Shown: piece by piece, positions 23,111 through 32,100 of the stretch
How the letters are laid out: every line of letters begins with the position of its first letter
Position numbering within the stretch: position 1 is the first letter of the stretch
NCBI GenBank assembly: GCA_947175435.1
Contig: CAMWMS010000012.1
Location: forward strand, 1 to 33,170
Direction of reading: 5' to 3'
DNA length: 33,170 nt
From: an uncultured Lachnospiraceae bacterium
GTDB lineage: Bacteria; Bacillota; Clostridia; Lachnospirales; Lachnospiraceae
Notes under the pieces: model-generated
Seen by the model: the letters and a program-made list of their open reading frames with translations, nothing else
Told to the model about the DNA's origin: nothing
Database searches by the model: none
Translations under genes and position numbers: made by a program

Positions 23111-25972
23111 CTACCGCTCCTTCGCTCTCTCCAGCATTTTCTTCACATAAATGCCTGTATAGGAATCGGGATTCTTGGCAATTTGCTCCGGCGTGCCGTG
23201 GGCAATGACAGTTCCGCCGCCGTCCCCGCCCTCCGGTCCCATATCAATGATATAGTCGGCCGTCTTGATCACATCCAGATTATGCTCGATCACCACCACC
23301 GTGTTGCCGCCCTCAGCCAGCTTGTGGAGAATATCGACCAGCTTATGCACATCCGCAAAATGCAGTCCTGTAGTGGGCTCGTCCAGAATATAGATGGTCT
23401 TCCCCGTACTGCGTTTGCTAAGTTCAGTAGCCAGCTTGATACGCTGCGCCTCGCCGCCGGACAGTGTTGTGGAAGGCTGTCCGAGTTTTACATAGGATAA
23501 CCCCACATCATACAGCGTCTCTATCTTGCGGCGGATGGAAGGAAGATTCTCGAAAAAAGGTACTGCCTCTTCCACTGTCATATCCAGAACATCAAATATG
23601 CTCTTTCCTTTGTATTTCACCTCCAGCGTCTCTCTGTTGTATCGCTTGCCGCCACATACTTCACAGGGCACATAGACATCCGGCAGGAAATGCATTTCGA
23701 TCTTAATAATACCGTCACCGCCGCAGGCTTCACAGCGTCCACCCTTCACATTAAAACTAAAACGCCCCTTCTTATATCCTCTTGCCTTAGCATCCTGTGT
23801 CGAAGCAAAGAGATCTCTGATCTGGTCAAATACACCTGTATAAGTAGCCGGGTTTGATCTGGGAGTTCTACCGATGGGAGACTGATCAATATCAATCACC
23901 TTATCCAGTTGATCAATTCCTTCAATCTTGGTATGTTTTCCGGGAATGCAGCGTGCCCTGTTCAGATCGCGTGCAAGATGTTTATAAAGTATCTCATTCA
24001 CCAAAGAGCTCTTGCCGGAACCTGACACACCTGTTACACAGGTCATGATCCCAAGCGGAACCTTCACATCTATTTTCTTAAGATTATTCTCCTCAGCGCC
24101 TTTGACAGTCAAATATCCTGTCGGTTTCCTCCTCTTGTTCGGAACCGGAATTTGTAGTTTACCGCTCAGATACTGTCCCGTGATAGATTCCTCCACCTGC
24201 ATGATCTCTTCCGCCGTGCCCTGCGCTATCACCTCACCGCCATGTGATCCCGCACCGGGTCCGATATCTACCACATGATCCGCCGCCAGCATCGTATCTT
24301 CATCATGCTCCACCACAATCAGCGTATTACCAAGGTCCTTCAAGTTCTTAAGCGCCGCAATCAGTTTATCGTTATCCCGCTGATGCAGACCGATGCTCGG
24401 TTCATCCAGAATATAGCAGACACCTACCAGCCCGGAGCCAATCTGGGTTGCCAGCCGGATTCGCTGTGCCTCACCGCCGGACAAGCTTCCCGTAGCTCTG
24501 GAAAGGGAAAGATATTCCAGCCCGACTTCCATGAGAAAACCGACACGTGCGCGAATCTCTTTCAATATTCGTTTCCCGATCAATTCCTGTTGCTTTGTCA
24601 GTTTCATTTCTCCGATAAAAGCATGCAGATTCTTAATCGATATCGAAGTGATCTCATAGATATTCTTATCGCAGACGGTCACCGCAAGTGATTCCTTTTT
24701 TAGGCGCATTCCCTTACATTCTTTACACGGGGTAATGCGCATATAGCTCTCGTATTCCTGCTTGATCAGGTCGGAACCTGTCTCGCGATATTTCCGTTCC
24801 ATATTTTTAATCAGGCCCTCGAACGCAATCGGATAAACTCCCTTGCCGCGCTGTCCTTCATAATGCACTTCCACTTTCCTGCCGTCGGTACCATAGCAGA
24901 TGACATCCTGCACTTTTTGCGGAAGCTGCTCATAAGGCGTATCCATGCTGAATTTATACTCTTTGGCAAGCGCCTGTAAGATTGCATTCGTAAAACTTCC
25001 CTCATCACCGCTGGACTGCCATCCCATAGAACAGATTGCACCTTCATGCAGGCTTAAGCCTTTATTCGGAATCATCAGATCAATATCAAATTCCATCTTA
25101 TAACCGAGGCCGAAACATTCCGGACAGGCACCGAAAGGATTATTAAAGGAAAAACTTCTCGGCTCAATCTCCCCTATGCTGATTCCGCAGTCTGGGCATG
25201 CAAAATTCTGGCTGAAATTCATGGTCTCGCCGTCGATCACATCCAGCATCATCTGTCCTTCCGCCAGCGCAAAAACATTTTCAATAGAATCCGTCAGACG
25301 TCTTTCGATTCCTTCTTTTACTACAAGACGATCCACAATGATCTCTATGTTATGCTTGATATTCTTCTCCATCGGAATCTCTTCGGCCAGATCGTATAAA
25401 TTACCGTCCACGCGTACACGCACGTAACCGCTCCTTTTGGCGCGTTCAAATACCTTGGCATGTTCACCCTTTCTGCCCCGCACCACAGGCGCAAGCAGCT
25501 GGATCTTCGTTCCCTCCGGCATGGTCAGAATCTGATCTACAATCTGATCTACTGTCTGTTTCCTGATCTCCCTGCCGCACTTCGGACAGTGGGGAATACC
25601 GATCCTCGCATACAGCAGCCTGAAATAGTCATAAATCTCGGTCACCGTTCCCACCGTGGAACGTGGATTCCTATTGGTAGATTTCTGGTCGATGGAGATC
25701 GCCGGAGACAGCCCTTCTATCCTCTCAACATTCGGTTTCTCCATCTGTCCTAAGAACTGTCTCGCATATGACGACAAGGACTCCATGTATCTTCTCTGTC
25801 CCTCCGCATAAATCGTGTCGAATGCAAGCGATGACTTCCCCGATCCCGACAGCCCTGTAAGCACCACGAACTCATTTCGCGGAATATCCACATTCAAATT
25901 TTTCAGATTATGTTCGTTCGCCCCTCTGATCTTAATATATTCCCTTGGGCGCATCTTTATCGTGTCCGCCAT
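23111..25972 (-). CDS. uvrA: UvrABC system protein A (excinuclease ATPase)
   Basis: UvrA scans DNA for bulky lesions and loads UvrB in nucleotide excision repair. The 953-residue protein has two ABC ATPase modules: Walker [13 protein letters not shown] near residue 40 and [13 protein letters not shown] near 640, with signatures [13 protein letters not shown] and [13 protein letters not shown]. Zinc-binding cysteines are present in [13 protein letters not shown]...CPECFGLG and CEACGGDG...CEVCGGKR. Length is normal. The start at 25972 is chosen over 25984 because GGAGG lies at good spacing. It follows uvrB by 128 bp, with a repeat element in the gap, and probably shares its SOS control. Confidence 0.97.
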   Translation of the reverse strand: MADTIKMRPREYIKIRGANEHNLKNLNVDIPRNEFVVLTGLSGSGKSSLAFDTIYAEGQRRYMESLSSYARQFLGQMEKPNVERIEGLSPAISIDQKSTNRNPRSTVGTVTEIYDYFRLLYARIGIPHCPKCGREIRKQTVDQIVDQILTMPEGTKIQLLAPVVRGRKGEHAKVFERAKRSGYVRVRVDGNLYDLAEEIPMEKNIKHNIEIIVDRLVVKEGIERRLTDSIENVFALAEGQMMLDVIDGETMNFSQNFACPDCGISIGEIEPRSFSFNNPFGACPECFGLGYKMEFDIDLMIPNKGLSLHEGAICSMGWQSSGDEGSFTNAILQALAKEYKFSMDTPYEQLPQKVQDVICYGTDGRKVEVHYEGQRGKGVYPIAFEGLIKNMERKYRETGSDLIKQEYESYMRITPCKECKGMRLKKESLAVTVCDKNIYEITSISIKNLHAFIGEMKLTKQQELIGKRILKEIRARVGFLMEVGLEYLSLSRATGSLSGGEAQRIRLATQIGSGLVGVCYILDEPSIGLHQRDNDKLIAALKNLKDLGNTLIVVEHDEDTMLAADHVVDIGPGAGSHGGEVIAQGTAEEIMQVEESITGQYLSGKLQIPVPNKRRKPTGYLTVKGAEENNLKKIDVKVPLGIMTCVTGVSGSGKSSLVNEILYKHLARDLNRARCIPGKHTKIEGIDQLDKVIDIDQSPIGRTPRSNPATYTGVFDQIRDLFASTQDAKARGYKKGRFSFNVKGGRCEACGGDGIIKIEMHFLPDVYVPCEVCGGKRYNRETLEVKYKGKSIFDVLDMTVEEAVPFFENLPSIRRKIETLYDVGLSYVKLGQPSTTLSGGEAQRIKLATELSKRSTGKTIYILDEPTTGLHFADVHKLVDILHKLAEGGNTVVVIEHNLDVIKTADYIIDMGPEGGDGGGTVIAHGTPEQIAKNPDSYTGIYVKKMLERAKER

Positions 25973-26024
25973 AGTTACCTCCATGTGTCTCTCTTTCTCT
26001 ATAGTTCTCTATATTTCTTTATTT

Positions 26025-26093
26025 TACGCGTTTTGTGGAGTGAAAGCGCGGTGACGCAGGATTATACTTCCGCCTGAGCGTCCCTGTCCGCAT
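26025..26093. repeat. Second copy (one arm) of the intergenic repeat
   Basis: About 69 bp align with 7084-7151 at roughly 80% identity by hand count, including AGCGCGG, TATACTTC, TGAGCGTCCCTG and CCGCAT. In both places the element starts within about 7-14 bp downstream of a minus-strand stop codon (uvrB here, the sirtuin gene there) and in the same orientation. Here the inverted partner arm is missing. Confidence 0.7.
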
Positions 26094-26100
26094 ACCCCTA

Positions 26101-28086
26101 TCACTTATCAAAATCCCGCAGCTTCCCTTTCAGCTCCGTCATCCGGTCACGCAGCTCGGCCGCCGCTTCGAAGTTTAAATCCGCTGCCGCTTTCTTCATC
26201 TGCTTCTCCACATCCTTGATCAGCTTCTCTAGCTCCTGACGGCTCATGGATTCCGGGTCCTTCTCAAACCGCAGTTCTTCTTTCGCAATGGTCTTGGAAA
26301 TACTGATCAGATCCCGGACTGCCTTCTGAATCGTCTGCGGCGTGATGCCGTGCTCCTCATTATACCGCTGCTGTATCTCACGTCTGCGGTTCGTCTCTGT
26401 GATGGCGGCCCGCATGGAATCCGTCATGTTGTCGGCATACATAATCACATGCCCTTCCGCATTACGCGCCGCACGTCCTATGGTCTGGATCAAGGACGTT
26501 TCCGAACGCAGGAATCCCTCCTTGTCAGCATCTAGAATAGCCACAAGAGAAATCTCAGGAATATCCAGGCCTTCCCGCAGCAGATTAATGCCTACCAGCA
26601 CATCAAACACATCAAGCCGCATATCGCGAATGATCTCTGCGCGTTCCAGCGTGTCCACATCGGAGTGCAGATACTTCACGCGAATACCCACATCGTTCAT
26701 ATAACTTGTGAGGTCTTCCGCCATCCGCTTTGTGAGGGTGGTCACCAGAACTTTATGATGATTCGATACCTCTTTATTGATCTCAGAAATCAGATCGTCA
26801 ATCTGCCCCTCCACCGGCCGCACATCCACTTCCGGGTCCAGCAGCCCGGTAGGTCTGATGATCTGCTCCGTCCGAAACAGTTCATGCGCCGCCTCGTATT
26901 CGGACGGCGTAGCGGATACAAAAAGCATCTGATCAATATGCTGTTCAAACTCTCCGAAATTGAGCGGCCTGTTGTCCAGCGCCGAGGGCAGACGGAACCC
27001 GTAATCCACCAGCGTGTTCTTGCGGGATCTGTCCCCCGCATACATACCGCGAATCTGCGGAATCGTCATATGGGACTCATCTATGATAATGAGAAAATCC
27101 TCGTCAAAATAATCAAGTAACGTAAAGGGCGGCTCCCCCTCCGCCATACCGTTCAGATGGCGTGAATAATTCTCGATACCGGAACAAAAACCGGTTTCTC
27201 TGAGCATCTCGATATCAAAGTTCGTGCGCTCCGAGATGCGCTGCGCCTCCAACAGCTTGTCCTCACCTTTAAAATATTTTACCCGGTTTTCCAGTTCTTT
27301 CTCAATCTCCTTACAGGCAGTCTGAATCTTCTCCTGTGCCACCACGTAGTGAGATGCCGGATAGATCATCACATGCTCCAATGTCGCATGAACCTGTCCC
27401 GTCAGCGGATCCGTCTGCGCGATCCGGTCGATCTCGTCACCGAAAAACTCAATACGGATCAGATAATCACCGCCCTGTGCCGGATAGACTTCCACCACAT
27501 CGCCCCGCACCCGGAAGCAGCAGCGGTCTAAGTCCATGTCATTCCGATCATATTGCATATCGATCAGACCACGAATCACATCATCGCGGTCCTTACACAT
27601 GCCGGGCCGCAGGGACATGCTCATTCCCGCATATTCCTCCGGACTTCCCAAACCATAGATACAGGAAACGCTTGCCACTACCACCACGTCCTTACGTTCC
27701 GTCAGGGAAGCCGTGGCGGACAGCCTCAGCTTGTCGATTTCATCATTGATAGAGGAGTCTTTTGCGATATAAGTATCCGTGGAAGGCACATATGCTTCCG
27801 GCTGATAGTAGTCGTAGTAGGACACAAAGTACTCCACTGCATTCTCTGGAAAAAACTCCTTAAATTCGCCGTAAAGCTGCCCCGCAAGCGTCTTATTGTG
27901 CGCTATTACCAGCGTAGGCTTCTGGAGCTGCTGTATGATATTTGCCATAGTAAAAGTCTTGCCGGAACCGGTGACTCCCAGCAAAGTCTGGAATTGTTTG
28001 CCTTCCTTGAATCCCTTCACAAGAGCCTCTATGGCCTGCGGCTGGTCGCCGGTGGGTTGGTATTCACTGTGCAGTTTGAAGTCCAT
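26101..28086 (-). CDS. uvrB: UvrABC system protein B (excinuclease subunit)
   Basis: UvrB verifies DNA damage and recruits UvrC for incision. The 661-residue protein has Walker A GVTGSGKT at 37-44, the damage-verifying beta-hairpin region ([18 protein letters not shown], near 90-110), the DESH helicase motif in IIIDESH, the QTIGRAARN motif VI, and a C-terminal UVR motif of about 35 residues (about 620-655) that binds UvrC. Length is standard. GAGGTGAT precedes the start. It is the first gene of uvrB-uvrA, under a promoter with a LexA box. Confidence 0.97.
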   Translation of the reverse strand: MDFKLHSEYQPTGDQPQAIEALVKGFKEGKQFQTLLGVTGSGKTFTMANIIQQLQKPTLVIAHNKTLAGQLYGEFKEFFPENAVEYFVSYYDYYQPEAYVPSTDTYIAKDSSINDEIDKLRLSATASLTERKDVVVVASVSCIYGLGSPEEYAGMSMSLRPGMCKDRDDVIRGLIDMQYDRNDMDLDRCCFRVRGDVVEVYPAQGGDYLIRIEFFGDEIDRIAQTDPLTGQVHATLEHVMIYPASHYVVAQEKIQTACKEIEKELENRVKYFKGEDKLLEAQRISERTNFDIEMLRETGFCSGIENYSRHLNGMAEGEPPFTLLDYFDEDFLIIIDESHMTIPQIRGMYAGDRSRKNTLVDYGFRLPSALDNRPLNFGEFEQHIDQMLFVSATPSEYEAAHELFRTEQIIRPTGLLDPEVDVRPVEGQIDDLISEINKEVSNHHKVLVTTLTKRMAEDLTSYMNDVGIRVKYLHSDVDTLERAEIIRDMRLDVFDVLVGINLLREGLDIPEISLVAILDADKEGFLRSETSLIQTIGRAARNAEGHVIMYADNMTDSMRAAITETNRRREIQQRYNEEHGITPQTIQKAVRDLISISKTIAKEELRFEKDPESMSRQELEKLIKDVEKQMKKAAADLNFEAAAELRDRMTELKGKLRDFDK

Positions 28087-28180
28087 ACGCTTAAGATCAC
28101 CTCACAATTCAATGCATCTTTGTCAGTTCAAATAACTATAGCCACACTCATGCGGATACAGCCCTGCAAAAGCAGTTTTG

Positions 28181-28209
28181 ATTATAGCATACCAGTTTAA
28201 ATTTGTACA
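28181..28209 (-). promoter_or_regulatory. Promoter of uvrB-uvrA
   Basis: Minus-strand TGTACA (28204-28209) and TATAAT (28181-28186) are separated by 17 bp, with TG extending the -10 (TGCTATAAT). The leader to uvrB is about 90 nt. Confidence 0.6.
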
Positions 28210-28218
28210 GTATTTTTA

Positions 28219-28230
28219 GAACATTTGTTC
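28219..28230. promoter_or_regulatory. LexA (DinR) SOS box upstream of uvrB
   Basis: GAACATTTGTTC is palindromic in its arms and matches the Firmicutes LexA core GAAC-N4-GTTC exactly. It lies 9 bp upstream of the uvrB -35 hexamer, a typical repression position. Damage-inducible expression of uvrBA is therefore expected. Confidence 0.75.
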
Positions 28231-28259
28231 TGATGTTTTAGATAGTGCGATTGTAAAAT

Positions 28260-28281
28260 CCCATGCCATATTCGGCATGGG
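28260..28281 (-). terminator. Terminator after the PIN-domain gene
   Basis: CCCATGCC and GGCATGGG form a perfect 8-bp stem with a 6-base loop. The minus-strand tail ATTTTAC is only moderately T-rich. It separates the PIN cassette from the uvrB promoter. Confidence 0.55.
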
Positions 28282-28304
28282 ACTATATATTTCTCTAACA
28301 GCAA

Positions 28305-28718
28305 CTATTTATACATTTTTAAAAATACATCAGGAAGAATTGCCGGAACTCTTGACGAAGCGAAATCCTTCGTATTTCTCGTTACAATATAATCTGCTGC
28401 AATTGCTACAGCACACTCTTCCTGTAGACAATCTTCAAAATCACTAAAATCTTCGTTGTCCAAAGCAGAAAGTATTTTAAGGGAATCAACACCCTCCACT
28501 CTAACAATCTCACAAATATCCTTTAATGCCTCCCTCCGTTCTTCCTTAGTCATAAATTTTCGCAGAATATAGAATAGATTGGGAACAGAATGAGCGGCAA
28601 TGTATCCATAGACTTTTTTATCTGCACACAAAGTAAGAATACCGTACGCAATATCATAATAAGGATCTCTGCCTAATAGCACATCCGCCAGAACATTTGT
28701 ATCAATCAATATTCGCAT
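28305..28718 (-). CDS. PIN-domain ribonuclease, probable VapC-like toxin
   Basis: The 137-residue protein has a PIN fold with acidic metal ligands at expected places: D6 in ILIDTNVLADVL, a central DFEDCLQ acidic motif, and IVTRNTKDF near the C-terminus. PIN toxins cleave RNA and are blocked by a cognate antitoxin encoded immediately upstream. The gene overlaps the upstream ORF by 17 bp, as is typical of such pairs. GGGAGG precedes the start. RNA target and toxicity are not deducible. A stand-alone PIN nuclease is possible but less likely. Confidence 0.85.
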   Translation of the reverse strand: MRILIDTNVLADVLLGRDPYYDIAYGILTLCADKKVYGYIAAHSVPNLFYILRKFMTKEERREALKDICEIVRVEGVDSLKILSALDNEDFSDFEDCLQEECAVAIAADYIVTRNTKDFASSRVPAILPDVFLKMYK

Positions 28719-28947
28719 ATTTTTCCTCCCTAGCTTTTGCTAACTCAGCTTTATAATCAATTTCTACATCGCTACATTTGCGAAATCGCTGCAAATCTTC
28801 CAATGCTCTTCGTTCTGGCGTCTTAGTTTCTATTACAGTATTTTCATACAATCCCTCTACGCTTTCAAGGAGCTGCACCACATAATATAATTTATCTTCC
28901 GGCATACGGCGAATCATATCAACAGCCTTTTCTTTCAGCAATGTCAT
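28702..28947 (-). CDS. Probable antitoxin of the PIN-domain pair
   Basis: The 81-residue product is mostly helical and charged (MTLLKEKAVDMIRRMPEDKL at the start), ending in a Lys/Glu-rich tail that could wrap the toxin. I do not recognise a named DNA-binding fold such as AbrB or ribbon-helix-helix. Role is inferred from size, position upstream of the PIN gene and the 17-bp overlap. The start at 28947 is preferred over the open frame to 29013 because GGAAGGAAGGG lies at good spacing. Confidence 0.72.
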   Translation of the reverse strand: MTLLKEKAVDMIRRMPEDKLYYVVQLLESVEGLYENTVIETKTPERRALEDLQRFRKCSDVEIDYKAELAKAREEKYANID

Positions 28948-28981
28948 AAAATCCCTTCCTTCCTCAACTTTCTTAATGTTT

Positions 28982-28990
28982 ATTATAACA
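28982..28990 (-). promoter_or_regulatory. Extended -10 promoter of the antitoxin-toxin pair
   Basis: Minus-strand TGTTATAAT lies 35 bp upstream of the antitoxin start, giving a leader of about 28 nt. The -35 (TGTATT) is weak. No clear operator palindrome is visible. Confidence 0.5.
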
Positions 28991-29123
28991 GAAACACTCA
29001 TAAAATACACCATCGTCTTCCGCCTAACACTACATTCTTTTTACAATTGTCTCTCGACAAAACATGGTCATCGGCCTAGATTTCCGGATCTACTGTATGA
29101 TACATACTTCCAGAAAATCTCAC

Positions 29124-29140
29124 AGCTTACAATATAAGCT
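29124..29140 (-). terminator. Weak terminator after the surface protein gene
   Basis: AGCTTA and TAAGCT form a 6-bp stem with a 5-base loop, right after the surface protein stop. The minus-strand tail (GTGAGATTTTC) is only partly T-rich. Confidence 0.35.
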
Positions 29141-29142
29141 CA

Positions 29143-32100
29143 TTACTGAAACAATCTGAAAAACCATGAAAATTTTCTTGCAGTAATTCTAAATGATACA
29201 GTCTTGGTTCCCCCGTAATTTCCTTTACCAACTATCTTTACCTTTGCCGTCCCTTTTTCCGTATTATTGACATAACTGCCTTCTACAATCTCATAATCTG
29301 TGCCAAATGACAGAGTGTCTTTTCCAATCTTTACGGTAACGCTGTCTTTATCCAGAGTAATTTTCTTTCCTGTATAAATTTGCGAGGTAATGCGGATGTT
29401 AGCTTTGCTAAAATCACTTTTGGTTATACGATAAGATGTTTTTAGTTCTCCACTGTATGCGCCTTTTCCCGTCACTGTAACTATGACATTGGTTTCTGCA
29501 GCCACTTTGCTTTTGCCTGTCAATACCGTTCCGTCTTCCAACGTATAGCTGATTTCTTTTTCGTAATCCTTTCCGGCAACAAGTTTCTTTCCATCAGCAT
29601 CAGTCAGTTCAGGTTTGCTTATATATTTTCCCGCCTTATTTATAAAGGATTTGTCGGCAACGCTCATTTTTACCGGATATTCCGGATCATTTAAGTTCTT
29701 GCTTTCTATTGTAAAAGTTTTATCAAGCGAACCTTTAAAGTTTCCCTTACCTTTTATGGTAATAACCGGCTTCCTGACAGTATTTGCGAATGTGACCGCC
29801 TTATTATTTTTGTAGGCAAGAGTATAGTCTTTTCCCTCAATAAGCGTTTTATCCCCAAACGTAAGCTCCAGAGTCGGTCTGCTTCCGCCCTTCAGATATT
29901 TAACAGTAATTACACTGTCCAAGCCTTTTATTTGACTTCCGGAATTTTCTTTCATGTCATATGCAGTAATCTGAAAGGTTTTTTTGATCGTACCTGTATA
30001 TGCATTGATGCCTTTAATTGTGACTGTCGCTTTTCCTGCATTTTTATTATTGTTATAGGACAGCTCATAGTCCACATCCTCTTCGAGAATCACACTGCCT
30101 GTCCGAATAGAAATGTTCTGCGTTTGCTCCGCACCATTGTACACCTTGGTTTCAATTCCGGATATGTCCACACCTTTCAAGGATGTTCCTATAATTTTAA
30201 AGGTCACCCTTTTGGTTCCCGCATATGCGCCTATTCCGGTTAACACAACTGTTGCGGTTCCGGCTTCCGTGTTATTATCATAAGAAACCGTATAATCCGT
30301 ACCTTCTGTCAATGTGGCTTTTTTCAGCGTAACCGTAGGTTTCGGCACAACCGCACCCCCGGTATAATGCTGATTGGGTATCTTTTTTACAGTTGCTTTG
30401 CTGATCAGCGTAGCCTTCGTAATGGTGAGTTTTACCGTTCTTGTTCCGCTGAAGTTTCCGCCTGTTTTCGCAGTCAGAAGGATATCATAGGTCCCTTCCT
30501 CCTGATACGCACCTGCCACTCCCTGTGTGAGTGCGGGATAGGAAACGGTATAGTCTTTACCGGCCGACAGCTTTTTGCCATTAAACATCACTGTAACTGC
30601 TTTTTTCTGCACACTCCCGTTATAAGCGACGGTGAGATCCTGCGCCGTGACGCTGCTGTCCTCTAAACTTATGGGCAGTATATTGAATGTGGCCGTTTCC
30701 GTTCCGGTATAATTACCTTTCCCCTTGACAACTACGGTCGGCGGTTTTGCAGAATTTACGGCATCTGCCGCCTTTGTGTTGTTTTTATAACTGATTGTGT
30801 AGTCCTTCCCCTCCTTCAACCGCCTGTCACTGTCATAAACGCGCACTTCGGGTTTGACCGGCCGACCGGTGTAAGCCATATCCCCTATACCGGCAATCCA
30901 GAGCCCTTCCGGGATACCGCCTTCCGGTATATCTCCTGCCGGGACATCGCTTCCGGGCGTATCGTCTCCTGGATCATTGTCTCCGGGCGTATTCCCTCCT
31001 GTCTTCTCCCACTGTGCGTAGAGCGTGGTATTTTCCATATATATCCGGGTTTCGTCTACCTTTATTCCGTGCATCGGCGAGGTGTACCAACCCTTGAACA
31101 CATAGCCGTCGCGGACTGCTTCCGGCAGTGCCGAAATCATGGCGTCCTCATTCGTGGCAATGACCGCCACTGCCTCAGCGCCTATAGTTCCGCCGTTTGC
31201 ATCAAAGGTGATTATGGGAGTACTATCCGGCGTCGATGCGTTGTCGCCACGGTAAATGTTATTGGCTCCGTAAACAGTCTCACCTATGCCCGCGCCCCAT
31301 GCCTCTGCCTCGCCCATATTGTCTGATTTATACAGAACAAATGATGCCTGTGGATCAAATCCACCGGATTCAATTTCCGTCTCGGTCTTTATCGGCATGT
31401 CCACGAATCTTCTGCGGTCGATGAGTGTTTCATCCTCGCCATAGTATTCCAATGTGAGCGTCATCCCGCCTTCACCGGTTCCGGTAACCGTAAGTCTGTA
31501 ATCGGGAGAATAATCCAGAGTAAACACTACCTCCTCCCCGTTACGCGCCACCGTTCCAAAACTGGCTGAGCCGGGATTTCTGCTGTCAAGGATTTCCCCG
31601 TTAAGCTCAATCGTCGCCTCAATCGGGCATGCAAGGCGTGTAACGATCCTTGCCGCCCCTTTTCCATTCCGCACATCTGCCACAGAAGCAGCTGTATTGT
31701 TATAGTAGGAGCCGTTATTTGTGTCATATATATAAAGTCGTTTATCATTGTATAAAGCAGTCACGGCCGCAAAGTCCGCATATCTTGCATAGGAACCGAC
31801 GTAAAGGTCATGGTAAAGATGACCTTCGCCATCATCCCCTCCATTATAGTTAATATAATAAAAACCGTCACCGTCAGCATCCTCTCCCAAAAACACAATG
31901 GAATGTGGCATACCATAACGCAGTTGTTCCCCCGGATCAGCATAACTCCTAATGAAATCCCTGACACTTTCCGCATTAGGAGATTCTATCCACACACAAT
32001 TCCCGCTTGTCCCATATACATATGCTGTGGCAAAACATGCATACGACATACAGCCGGCACTGCTGGTATTATAAGTTATAGTCCCCAACTTGGCATCCGT

